This document shows, in pieces, positions 42,750 through 51,837 of a stretch of DNA of 64,000 nt. Made by a program: the position numbers and the translations under genes. This DNA comes from FEN-1099 sp964511015. GTDB taxonomy: Bacteria; Lernaellota; Lernaellaia; Lernaellales; Lernaellaceae. Positions within the stretch are counted from its first letter, which is position 1. Each line of letters starts with the position of its first letter. The DNA lies in the NCBI GenBank assembly GCA_964511015.1, contig CAZEDX010000012.1, forward strand, positions 19,619 to 83,618, given 5' to 3'. The notes below the pieces were generated by a model, which saw nothing but the letters and a program-made list of their open reading frames with translations, ran no database searches and was not told where the DNA came from.

Positions 42750-45700
42750 GCTTCATCCCCACCGTTACACCATTGTTGAAAACGCGCCAGCGGTTCGCGC
42801 AGCGCGGTCCATCCGTCCTCTCCCGCCGCGGCCAGCGCGACGGCCAACGCCGCCGCGAAACGCCGGCCGAAATCGCGCACGCCGAATTGCCGCATGCGTT
42901 CCAGTTCGCGGAGCACCTTGGCTGGGGTCTCGAACGGTTCGTCGAAGAAATTCGGCACCGCCATCGAGCCGTCGGTGGCCTCGTAGGGCCGCGCCTCGGG
43001 CTTCGGCCGTTCGATGCCCGCCCGGCGCGCGTCGCGGTGATCGCGCAACAGGCCGAGCAGATACGCGTACGAGTTCGCCAGATCCGGCCGCGCCAGCACG
43101 TCGCACAGGACGCGCTCCTGCTCTTCGAGGTAATCGGTCACGTATGCGAGTTCCGCCAGCGGCAGATCGTACAGCGTGCAGTCGAGCGGATGCAGGCACG
43201 TGTTGATGTGCAGCAGGCAGTCGCGCTGGTGGGCGAAGGCGAACATGCGCGGCAGCTCAAACCAGTTGTGCCGGGTCTCGGTGACGTTGAGCACGATCTT
43301 CACCGGCCGGCGGCAGCGCAGTTCGAGCAGCCAATTCAAGTTGGCCATGAACCTGTCGTAGTCGAGGCCGCGGCGCACGAAGGTCAGCACGCGGGGCGAG
43401 AGCGCATCCATGCTGACGGCGATGGTGCGGAAATTCAGCGTCTCGAGATAGCCCTTCACGCGGTCGGTCAGCGTCGTCGCGTTGGTGTTGACGTAAATCG
43501 TGCACCGCGCGCCGGTCTGCTTCAGCAATTCGAAAATCCGCAGGTGGGCTTGAATCAAGAACGGTTCGCCGCCGAAGAACTCAAGGTGGTCGAGCGTCGG
43601 CAGCACCTGTTCCATTTCCTGGAAAAACTTCTCGTCGTAGGGCGACTCGTAGGGCGGCTGCTGCTCGCGCTCCTGCCGGATGCGGCTGGACAGCGTGCCG
43701 GTGCACATGATGCACTTCAGATTGCAGGTGTTCGCCAGACGGAACGTCAGCAGCGTCGGGAACGGCGGGTCATGCCGCCGCGCCGGCTTGTAGTCGTACT
43801 GGTCGCAGGCGAACACGCCCTCCGGCCGCCCGGCGCGAATCTGCCGCGCGCAATGGCGGCAGTCCATCTCATCGATGCGATACTCGAGCATGTCGTGCCG
43901 CAACTTGGTGAACTCCGGCCCGCGAAACACCTCGAGCATCGACCGGTCTTGAATGTTGGCAATGCGGCGATGGAAGTGATTGCAGACGTTGATCTGCCCC
44001 TGCGGGCCGAGATCGAGGCTGACAAACGGCGCGTGACAGAGCGTGTCGAACACCGCGCGCGCGCGCGGCAGGCGGTCGCGGTTGTAGCGGCGGATGGTCA
44101 TGCCCATCCCCTCGCCGCGCGAATTGAGAATCTCACGGTCGTATTCCACACCCGAAGGCAGACAGCGCTCGCGCGGCTTTTCGACCGCTTCGGTGACGGC
44201 GCCCGCCTGTTCCACCGGGGCAAAAACACGAATGCCGCGCTGCTCGGCGCCCGCGTGCGCCAGCCGCGCGCGCAACTGGCCCTGGTAGGTGTCGGTGGAC
44301 AGCACGACGGCATCGAGGCGCCACTCGGCCAGCGCCTGCTCGGGCGGCACGGTCGATGAGCCGTCGGGCAGCGTCGCGGGGCGGTCGTCGATCACCCCGG
44401 CGAACACGCGGCCGTCTTCATTCAGTTCGGCGGCGGAAGTCCGCGGCAGCCACCGGCGCAGGAACTGACCCGCGCCGAACAGCGCGTACCGCGCGCCCGG
44501 CGGCACCTGGCGCACGGCGGCGAGCAACAAGTTCCCGGTTGGCATGATGGGTTCCACTTCTACCGGCGCACATGCGAGCGGCGGCGGCCCTGGCGGCAAC
44601 GGCGATGGCAACACCGGCGGCAGCGTCTGCGGTCCATCCCACAGGATGTCGCGGTTGTGCGCGATGCCGTTGCAGATCGCGTCGATCTCGGGCAACCCGC
44701 CTGGCGCCAAGTCGTCCAACGAATGAATCAGCAACTGCTCCGGAACATCCGGTCCCGGCGTCTCGAACACCCGGAACGGCACGCCGCGCCGGAAGGTCAA
44801 ATGATAGGTGAACAACCGCGCCAGCGCCGTGCGTTGTGCGTCGCGCACCTTGAGCCGATCGGCTTGTTCGAGCCACCGGCGGTATTCGTCCTTGGTGCCC
44901 GCGTCGTAGCTAAACCCTTTGCGCGCGTAGCGCGCGTCGCCGGCGACAATCAGGGGCAGGCCGCGCGCCGCCAGTTCGTACCCGAGCGAGGTGGTGTACA
45001 CAACACCCACGTCGAGCAATTCCGCCAAGTCGTACGAAACAATATCGTCATCCGGCGGAATGAGGTGAATGTGATCGGGCAATGCGCCGAAGCGCCGGTT
45101 GATTTCGTCGATCAGCCGCTCTTCCGTGCGCATGAAATAATGCTTGGCCTCGGCCGGATGCACCCGCACGATCAGCTCGATGTCGCCCCGCTGCCGCGCC
45201 CAGTCAATGGTCCAGAGCACCCACGATTGCATGTCGTCGAAGGCCGCGGACGTGCTGTGGATCGCCGCGTCCCACACCACGTTGGTAAACAAGCCCAATA
45301 CCGTGCGTCCCGGCCGCAACGCCAACCGTTGGCGAATCGCCGTGAGGCTGGCCGGCTCGGTCGGCTGGTAGCGGTGCTCAACCAGATCGAACACGCCTTT
45401 GGTCTTCGACTGCAGGTAACGATCGAGCACTTCGTTCTCGGCCGGCGACAGGCGCAACCGGTTCCAGACCGCCGGGTCTTCCTGCTGGAAGAAGTGATGG
45501 TAGCTGGCGTCCTTGGTGATCAGCGTGCGGTCGCGCAAATATACCTGACCATACACAAAGTGCGGCAGGCCGATCTGCTGCGCGTATCCGGTGTAGACGC
45601 CCCAGGTGACGTAGATCCCGTGCGAACTCCACAGGCATGTCGGCTGGAACGAGGCGACGATGCGCCGGCTGGCGAGGCGGTTGATGAGCGCCGCTACCAG

Positions 45701-46216
45701 GTACTTGCGCGCCATGGCGACGTGCGCGACGCCAAGCGTGCCGCGCACGAAAAACCGGTGCAGCGAGGTCTTGACCATCGCGCCGAGCGCCAGTCCGTCC
45801 TGTGTGTAAGCGAAGATCGCCGGCAGATCGAGCGCGGCCGCGGTGGCCGTGAACGCGGCGATTTCTTTAGGAGTCACGATTTCCGACAAGCGCAACGTGG
45901 GAATGCCGAACGCCGCAAACCAGCGTTGGTGGCAATCCCAACAGTAGCGACAGAAGTCGGCCTTGTGTTCCGCCGACTTCTGGTTGAGGTTGTCGCAGGC
46001 GGGCAACACCCCGTCGCAGGCGATTTCCGCCGCCACCCCGCCGCGCAGACGGATGGCATTGGCGACAAACCCCTCCACCAGGTTGGCGTAGCGGGCCTGG
46101 CCGCGCACCGGGCAGATTAACAAACGCGTGCCTGCCGCCGGCCCGTGCGGGTCTTGCCGCCGGTCGAGGTCCGCGAACAACGCTTGCACATCAGCGATCA
46201 GTTGATGATCGTCCAT
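42746..46216 (-). CDS. Capsule-synthesis-like / GAG-SSD module / twitch radical SAM fusion
   Basis: 1156 residues from ATG 46216 (GAGGA upstream). Residues 1-540 look like a capsule-polysaccharide glycosyltransferase of the KpsS/KpsC type (HPAEAKHYF, VVYTTSLGYELAARGLPLI, GDARYARKGFSY), with a Cys cluster FCRYCWDC near 90. Residues about 575-680 are the shared Rossmann module (LFGAGQFLRR, VIDDRPA, VVLSTDTYQG). Then comes a Cys-rich twitch-like domain placed before the rSAM core (CHAPFVSLDL, INVCNH, CRHCARQ; about 715-800), and the radical SAM core with CNLKCIMC (near 832) and EFFGGEPFL. Such twitch-rSAM proteins modify sugars or peptides. The fusion of polymerising glycosyltransferase and rSAM in one chain is uncommon. 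Confidence 0.85.
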   Translation of the reverse strand: MDDHQLIADVQALFADLDRRQDPHGPAAGTRLLICPVRGQARYANLVEGFVANAIRLRGGVAAEIACDGVLPACDNLNQKSAEHKADFCRYCWDCHQRWFAAFGIPTLRLSEIVTPKEIAAFTATAAALDLPAIFAYTQDGLALGAMVKTSLHRFFVRGTLGVAHVAMARKYLVAALINRLASRRIVASFQPTCLWSSHGIYVTWGVYTGYAQQIGLPHFVYGQVYLRDRTLITKDASYHHFFQQEDPAVWNRLRLSPAENEVLDRYLQSKTKGVFDLVEHRYQPTEPASLTAIRQRLALRPGRTVLGLFTNVVWDAAIHSTSAAFDDMQSWVLWTIDWARQRGDIELIVRVHPAEAKHYFMRTEERLIDEINRRFGALPDHIHLIPPDDDIVSYDLAELLDVGVVYTTSLGYELAARGLPLIVAGDARYARKGFSYDAGTKDEYRRWLEQADRLKVRDAQRTALARLFTYHLTFRRGVPFRVFETPGPDVPEQLLIHSLDDLAPGGLPEIDAICNGIAHNRDILWDGPQTLPPVLPSPLPPGPPPLACAPVEVEPIMPTGNLLLAAVRQVPPGARYALFGAGQFLRRWLPRTSAAELNEDGRVFAGVIDDRPATLPDGSSTVPPEQALAEWRLDAVVLSTDTYQGQLRARLAHAGAEQRGIRVFAPVEQAGAVTEAVEKPRERCLPSGVEYDREILNSRGEGMGMTIRRYNRDRLPRARAVFDTLCHAPFVSLDLGPQGQINVCNHFHRRIANIQDRSMLEVFRGPEFTKLRHDMLEYRIDEMDCRHCARQIRAGRPEGVFACDQYDYKPARRHDPPFPTLLTFRLANTCNLKCIMCTGTLSSRIRQEREQQPPYESPYDEKFFQEMEQVLPTLDHLEFFGGEPFLIQAHLRIFELLKQTGARCTIYVNTNATTLTDRVKGYLETLNFRTIAVSMDALSPRVLTFVRRGLDYDRFMANLNWLLELRCRRPVKIVLNVTETRHNWFELPRMFAFAHQRDCLLHINTCLHPLDCTLYDLPLAELAYVTDYLEEQERVLCDVLARPDLANSYAYLLGLLRDHRDARRAGIERPKPEARPYEATDGSMAVPNFFDEPFETPAKVLRELERMRQFGVRDFGRRFAAALAVALAAAGEDGWTALREPLARFQQWCNGGDEA

Positions 46217-46225
46217 GGTCCTCAC

Positions 46226-47122
46226 TTATTGTCGTCGCAGCAACATGCCGCCGCGAATGTGGTCCGTGATCAGCGAGAAGCCCGCCGCCTCCACTGCCGC
46301 CACGGCCTCGGGATCGTGCCGACGGACGAACAGGCAGCCGCCCGGCCGCACGACACGCGCCAGGTCCGCCAGAAAACCCGGCTGGCGCACGGTCGCTGCG
46401 GTCGGCCACGACCAGACCACGGCGTCAAACATGCCGTCGGTGAATGGCATCGCCGGCCCCCCGTACGCCGCGGTGCGGAGCCGTTCCCACGCAACCGGCC
46501 GCCCGACCCGTTTTTCCAGGCACGAGACCAGGTAGCGCTGACGTTCGTCGAACCAGCGCCAGTTTCCTTCGAGCAGCTGCCGGTCAATCGCATAGCTTTG
46601 CGCGCCGCCGGCCGCGAACGCCATCGCGGCCGTGAACGATTCGCCGGCGGCGTAGTCCAGTACTGTCCGCCCATTCAGTCCGCCCAGCGGCTCGGCCACG
46701 ACTTCGATCGCCGCCGCCGCCAGTTCGACCAGTTCCTCGGTATTTGCCGTCGCCCGCCAGGCCTGAAAACCGCGTTGTTCGATCAACGCCAGTCGCAGCC
46801 GCTCCTCCACCAACCCCTGGCGCCACGCTTGGGTGATGCGGTCGATCATCGCCCGCTGGTGACAGTCGGTCGACAGGATCAACCAATCTAGCGACCAAGT
46901 GCTGACCGCCTCCGCCAGGGAGGCGCGGGGATAACCGCCAACTGAAAGGGAGCCGGGTTGGTCGTCGACGATGCCGACCAGGAATCGGCCATCGGCAAAG
47001 AGGTCGCTTTCGGCGGTCGCGTTCAAACAGCGGGCGGTGAACTGGCCGGCGCCGTACAGCGCGTAGTCCACCCCCACGGGTAGAGTCCGAATGGCTTGCA
47101 GTAGCGGGTTGTCGGTCGTCAC
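46226..47122 (-). CDS. GAG/SSD Rossmann module fused to a SAM-dependent methyltransferase
   Basis: 298 residues from GTG 47122, overlapping the upstream stop (GTGA) with GGAGGGAG upstream; the frame is open further but non-coding-like. The N-terminal module (about 15-115) has LYGAGQFTAR, IVDDQPGS and LILSTDCHQR. The second half is a class I methyltransferase: VLDYAAGESFTAAMAFAAGG (motif I variant), FDAVVWSW (motif II-like) and LARVVRPGGCLFVRRHD. Here the module is N-terminal, unlike in the two glycosyltransferases. It probably methylates a glycan residue or nucleotide sugar. Stop 46226 directly precedes the next gene's start region. Confidence 0.8.
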   Translation of the reverse strand: MTTDNPLLQAIRTLPVGVDYALYGAGQFTARCLNATAESDLFADGRFLVGIVDDQPGSLSVGGYPRASLAEAVSTWSLDWLILSTDCHQRAMIDRITQAWRQGLVEERLRLALIEQRGFQAWRATANTEELVELAAAAIEVVAEPLGGLNGRTVLDYAAGESFTAAMAFAAGGAQSYAIDRQLLEGNWRWFDERQRYLVSCLEKRVGRPVAWERLRTAAYGGPAMPFTDGMFDAVVWSWPTAATVRQPGFLADLARVVRPGGCLFVRRHDPEAVAAVEAAGFSLITDHIRGGMLLRRQ

Positions 47123-48186
47123 GCCGCTCCCTCCAACAGCCGCTGGAAAAACCGGTCGTAGGCCGCGGCGACCACGGGCCAGTCGGCCAACGCGGCCAGG
47201 TGTTGATGCGCAGCCAGGCCCAGGCGGCGGCGGCGATCCGGATCCGCCTTGAGCGCGTAGATCGCATCGCAAAACAAATCGACGTCGTTGCGGTCGAGCA
47301 GCACGGCGCACGACTCGTCGACATAGTCGCGCACACCGCCTACGTCGGAGATCACTAGCGGCGTACCCGAGCAACCGGTTTCCAGCAACGTGGTGTTGGC
47401 CGTGGCGTCGAGCAACGGCATGACCGCACACCCGGCGCGATGGTACAGACGCCGCAAATAGCGCTCGTCGATTTCGGAATACAACCGCAACCGCGGGTGG
47501 CCGGCGAACGCGTTGCGCCACCACGGCGCCACCACCACCGCCACGATGATTTCCGGATCGCGCACGAGCCGCTCGATCAGCCGATTGGCAAAGAAGAGGT
47601 CGCGAAGCCAGTGGCCGACAAACAACACCACAAACGGGCGGTCATGGCCGTCAACAGTTGCCGCCGGCCGGAAATGGTTCGCGTCGATGCCGATTGGAAT
47701 GAACTCCACCGGGCCATGAACCCGCGCGCGGACGAATTTGAGCTGCGCGCGAGAGACCACGACCGCACCGTCCAACTGCGCGAATGGATCATGCCACCCG
47801 TACATGGCCTCGATCACCGATGCCGGCTGATGAACCGTCGCACTGAACCGGAAGTCGGTGTGCCCGCGCACGTACCGGCCAAGGTGGTAGCTGTTGTGCG
47901 CGTCGAGGTAATGCAGCACGCCGCCGCGACGGAACATCACCGTGCCCAGCGCTTCGAGCTCCGTACGCACATGCGTGTCGTGGTACCACGGCGACGGCGC
48001 ACCGCCGGCGATATCGTTCAATTCCTGATCGGAACAGCGGCAACCCGTGCCGTCCACCGCGACGACACGCCGGACCTGAGGCGAACGGAAATACTCCACG
48101 AGCACGTCGGGACAGGAACGATTGCGGTGGTGAGCCAATTGTTCGAGGACGAACACAACCTCGTATGACTCGGATTTTCTCGCCAA
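47119..48186 (-). CDS. GT4-like glycosyltransferase
   Basis: 355 residues. GT-B features: GAVVVSRAQLKFVRAR, FIPIGIDANHFRP, VVLFVGHWLRD and MPLLDATANTTLLETGCSGTPLVIS (nucleotide-sugar site). The N-terminal domain begins unusually (YEVVFVLEQLAHHRNRSCP). The start is TTG 48186, preceded by GAGGG that overlaps the upstream stop; GTG 48156 is possible. No GAG/SSD module. It lies between the CgeB-like gene and the methyltransferase gene, overlapping the latter. Confidence 0.8.
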   Translation of the reverse strand: MARKSESYEVVFVLEQLAHHRNRSCPDVLVEYFRSPQVRRVVAVDGTGCRCSDQELNDIAGGAPSPWYHDTHVRTELEALGTVMFRRGGVLHYLDAHNSYHLGRYVRGHTDFRFSATVHQPASVIEAMYGWHDPFAQLDGAVVVSRAQLKFVRARVHGPVEFIPIGIDANHFRPAATVDGHDRPFVVLFVGHWLRDLFFANRLIERLVRDPEIIVAVVVAPWWRNAFAGHPRLRLYSEIDERYLRRLYHRAGCAVMPLLDATANTTLLETGCSGTPLVISDVGGVRDYVDESCAVLLDRNDVDLFCDAIYALKADPDRRRRLGLAAHQHLAALADWPVVAAAYDRFFQRLLEGAA

Positions 48187-48190
48187 ACCC

Positions 48191-51100
48191 TCAGTCGCCT
48201 CCGGATTCGAATGTCAGCACATCGAGCTGTTGCCGGTGATCGTCGACGACGAACAGGTTTCCGACTCCGGCCGTGGCCGCCGCCACGTTGAGCCAGGCGC
48301 CCCCATTCGCGCCAGCGACGCGCACGGTTTCGCGCCCCCCGGTGTTTCGGACCGACAATACCGGCGGTTGATGCGAAAAGACGCAAACACCGCCGTCCAC
48401 CGGGGCCAGATCAACTGGCCAGATCGGCGATTCGAGACGGCGAGTTTCCCGGCCTTGCGGGTCCAGTTTGATTATATCGCGACCGTGTGCGACAAAGAAA
48501 CCATTGTTGCCACGCACCACCCGGTACGGAAATGGTCCGGTTTCCGCCGGTAAGGGCAAGGCTTGCCAGTTCTCGTCGGCGTCGCCCAACCATAGCTGGC
48601 CGCGATAGGAGTCGATCATCGCCACCGCGCCGCGGCGCGATACCGCCAGATCCTCAACGTACCAATTGCACGCCCTAGGTAAGGCGCGCTGTCCGCGATG
48701 GACAAACGCCGCATCGAACTCGTGCAAGGTTTGCCGGCCGATTTCCATCAGGAACAAGCGATCGTCGATGGTGTCGAAGGCAGGGTACGGACCCCAGGCG
48801 ACCACCGGCGACAATCGAGCCGCCAACGGCTGCCAGGTCTGCTCGACCAGATTGTAGAGCAGAACACCCGCCGCGGCCGCCGGGCAACGCAACAACAGAT
48901 AGCGGTCGCCGAGAAGCCGAGCGCGGTCGAAGCGATACACGTCGGCGCCGTCAGTGGGCAGCGGTACGGAACGCGCGGCTGCGGCCGCCGCGACCGGCTC
49001 CAGGAAATGCGCGGCCAAACGGCGCCAAGCCTCCTGGGCAAGCGAGTCGCGATCGGCGAATTCGCGCTGCACGCCTTCCGCATCCTGGTCGACCACACAC
49101 AACCGGCCGTGCACCAAGCGATAGACCGGGTGCGCCCGTGCCGCCGCCGACAGGTCGGCCAGAATCTCCCGCGTACGGTCCGGCCGGCCGCAGGTCAGTT
49201 CGCCGTACGCCCGCAACAGCCGGGCAATTTGTGTCAGCACCGGATCCGTCGATTCACGGTCGATGCGGTCATAAATGCCGCGCGCCTGGTCGATCTTGCC
49301 CGCGGCCGCCGCCGTTCCCGCCAGCACCAATGCCGACCAGAGGTTGTCGGGGTCGACCGCCACCAGCCGCAACGAAGCCTCGTAGGCCCCCCGGAAGATG
49401 CCAAGTTTCTCCAACCGCTTCTGATGCTCGCGGTAGACCGACGCGGGGGTGACGGTCATCTTTGCGCCGAAACGTTCCGCCAATTGCGCTGGTGTTCGCT
49501 GGGCGCGGAAATCGGGCCAGAGTCCGCCGTACGCCAGCGCTTGCCGCCTGGTCTGCTCGGCCTGCTCGCTCGACTCGACCACGTCGCGCTGCAAGCGGCG
49601 AAATGCCTGGGCTTCCGGTCCTTCCCCCTCCCGCGCCGATTCCAATAACGACGTTGCCGCGTTCCATATTGCGCCGCGCTGGGCGGCGAGCTCGGCCGCG
49701 ACCTGCGCCAGGCGGTCGAGCAACGGCCATGGCGCCGGCGAAGCAGGCGGCAAAGCCGACCCCCATTGGGCGCGGTATTCCTCACTGGCCGTGAGCCTCG
49801 GCAGGTCTGTCGCTTCCACACCGCAGCCGCGCACGGCAATCTGCTGCAACAAGGCCTGCACGAACGCGGAGGGTTCGGATCGGTGACGATCCAGCAACGT
49901 GGCGAGGATCGACTCCAAAGCACTCAACGAATCCGCCATCTCCGCGACCGGAGTCTCGGCCGTCTGGTCGCTTGCGATCTCCCGCCCCAGGTGCGCGAGG
50001 AAATGCCGGATGCCGACCTCATAAGTTGCCAGCCGCCGGATATGGTTCTGGTTACGGCGAACGACATCTTGCCGCGCGGCCTCGTCGGGCAGGAAACGCT
50101 CGATGCGGCGGCGCAGTTCGTCGCGGCTGTCGAACAGGCATTCTTCCATCTCGAGCAGGCCGAGCGTCGGGCGGCGCAGGGCGAGGAAGAAGCCGCCGGC
50201 CATCAGGCCGTCGAGAATGCGCGCGTGTTCGAGCTGCGAGTGGTTGATGTGCAGGTTGATCGTCGTGCCGCGATAGACTTCAACCAGGTCGGGGCCGTTT
50301 TCAATGACCCCGAGCGCGTGCTTGCCGAGCGTGGGGTGCTTGTCCCAACCGCGGCCCCAGAGCGCGAGATCGTGGCCGTCGGCGACGATCCATTCCAGCA
50401 CCTGGTGGCGCAGCATCGAGTCGTACAGATTCGTGTAGATCGTGAACATGAACTGCGGCCCCGCCGGCACGGTCACCCCCAGCTCGCGACCGGTGGCCAA
50501 CAGGTAATCGCGGTAGGCGTCCCACGACGGGAACAGCCGGCCGGCGGCGAATTGCGCTTGGAAGTCGGCGTACACGCGTTCGAGCAGGCGCGCGATCGCC
50601 GGGCCGGACGATTTGTAGCGCTCGCGCAAATTGGCGTAGACCAGCGGGTGCGGCGACGAGATGTTGCTGACGTAGGAGAACGTCGCGCGACGTTCCGGCC
50701 GCGTTTCGCCCGCCGGCGCGCCGAAAAGCGCAGGGTTGGTCAGCGGCGGCAGCGGGAACAGCCGCTGCGGCGCATAGCCGACCTGCTCCAAACCCTGGGT
50801 GTAACCGACCACCAGATCGCGCGCGCCAAGAGTGGCGCCGACTTCGGGTTTGAAGATCTCGGGCATGAAGTCCTGGATCCACGCGACAAAGGGCAGACCG
50901 GCGGGGTAGAGATCGGCGTATTCGTGCCGCAGATGGTCGATGATCAGCAGCACGTGCGGCCGCAGTTGATCGAGCGCCTCGAGCACCGTGCGACGCGTGA
51001 AACGATCGACCGCTTCCCGCTCTTCCAGCACCTCCACCCGCGCGCCCATCGCCTCGAGCGCCTGGCGAATGTCGCGCGTGGAGTAGCGCAGGAAATACGA

Positions 51101-51796
51101 CCACCGGCTGACGATCATCAGCACGCGCAACCGTTGCGGATCGAGGCACGCACGCACCAGCTCCGCCGGCGGCAGCTTCGCGTAGTGCTCGTTCATCGTC
51201 GCTTGCAACTCGGCCGTGCGCCGGTTGTTCTCCTGCGTGGCCTGCTGCGCGGCGGCCAGGGCGCGCCTGGCCATGTCGTTCCCGCCCAGCACCAACACCT
51301 GGGTCGGCGTCAGCTTGGCGCCGTCGCCGCGGAAGAAGGCGAGGAGCTGTTCGGCGGCAGTCGGACCGACGAAGAAATGCACCTGTCCGCTCTGCACCCA
51401 TTCGCGCCAGTCGGCCGCGGTCAGATTGAGGCGGAGCAGGTTGAGGTCTTCCTCGTAGACATACACCGCGCGCAAAGATTCCCACGGCCGTCGCACCAGC
51501 CGCGAGAGACATTCGCGAATCTCGTAACCCGCGCGGAGGCCGGCGAAGAACAACGGTTCGCCGCCGGCGAAAACCTCGCGCTTCTGCTCGGCAAAATTCC
51601 GCGCCTTCTCGACGGCTTGTTGGGGGTGGCTCAGCGCGACGAGTTTGCCGCCCTGCCGGCGCACGACGACGACGGTGCCGTCGGCGGCAGTGGTCAACGA
51701 GTAGGTGGGATCGGGCGCGGTTTCGACCAACAGCCGCACCAGATGCGGCTGTCTTTTCTGCAGGGCCTGCAGGTTCTGCTCGAGAAAACTGAACAT
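48191..51796 (-). CDS. Giant CgeB-like glycosyltransferase with C-terminal propeller-like region
   Basis: 1201 residues from ATG 51796; the frame is open to 51958 but the extra 54 residues are Arg-rich and unsupported. Residues 1-220 (MFSFLEQNLQALQKRQP, YSLTTAADGTVVVVRR) resemble N-termini of Maf/DUF115-type flagellin glycosyltransferases. About 240-600 is CgeB-like (RLRVLMIVSRWSYFLRY, PFVAWIQDFMPEIFKP, YRGTTINLHINHSQLEHARILDGLMAGGFFLA split over the active region, then LFDSRDELRRRIERFL). A helical, TPR-like middle part (about 790-960) leads to a C-terminal beta-rich propeller-like region (about 990-1201; repeated blade-like YVEDLAVSRRGAVAMID). Probably a cytoplasmic protein- or glycan-glycosyltransferase. 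Confidence 0.78.
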   Translation of the reverse strand: MFSFLEQNLQALQKRQPHLVRLLVETAPDPTYSLTTAADGTVVVVRRQGGKLVALSHPQQAVEKARNFAEQKREVFAGGEPLFFAGLRAGYEIRECLSRLVRRPWESLRAVYVYEEDLNLLRLNLTAADWREWVQSGQVHFFVGPTAAEQLLAFFRGDGAKLTPTQVLVLGGNDMARRALAAAQQATQENNRRTAELQATMNEHYAKLPPAELVRACLDPQRLRVLMIVSRWSYFLRYSTRDIRQALEAMGARVEVLEEREAVDRFTRRTVLEALDQLRPHVLLIIDHLRHEYADLYPAGLPFVAWIQDFMPEIFKPEVGATLGARDLVVGYTQGLEQVGYAPQRLFPLPPLTNPALFGAPAGETRPERRATFSYVSNISSPHPLVYANLRERYKSSGPAIARLLERVYADFQAQFAAGRLFPSWDAYRDYLLATGRELGVTVPAGPQFMFTIYTNLYDSMLRHQVLEWIVADGHDLALWGRGWDKHPTLGKHALGVIENGPDLVEVYRGTTINLHINHSQLEHARILDGLMAGGFFLALRRPTLGLLEMEECLFDSRDELRRRIERFLPDEAARQDVVRRNQNHIRRLATYEVGIRHFLAHLGREIASDQTAETPVAEMADSLSALESILATLLDRHRSEPSAFVQALLQQIAVRGCGVEATDLPRLTASEEYRAQWGSALPPASPAPWPLLDRLAQVAAELAAQRGAIWNAATSLLESAREGEGPEAQAFRRLQRDVVESSEQAEQTRRQALAYGGLWPDFRAQRTPAQLAERFGAKMTVTPASVYREHQKRLEKLGIFRGAYEASLRLVAVDPDNLWSALVLAGTAAAAGKIDQARGIYDRIDRESTDPVLTQIARLLRAYGELTCGRPDRTREILADLSAAARAHPVYRLVHGRLCVVDQDAEGVQREFADRDSLAQEAWRRLAAHFLEPVAAAAAARSVPLPTDGADVYRFDRARLLGDRYLLLRCPAAAAGVLLYNLVEQTWQPLAARLSPVVAWGPYPAFDTIDDRLFLMEIGRQTLHEFDAAFVHRGQRALPRACNWYVEDLAVSRRGAVAMIDSYRGQLWLGDADENWQALPLPAETGPFPYRVVRGNNGFFVAHGRDIIKLDPQGRETRRLESPIWPVDLAPVDGGVCVFSHQPPVLSVRNTGGRETVRVAGANGGAWLNVAAATAGVGNLFVVDDHRQQLDVLTFESGGD

Positions 51797-51837
51797 CGCC
51801 TGAACGCTAACACCCGCCGCGGGCGCGTTCAAGGTGA

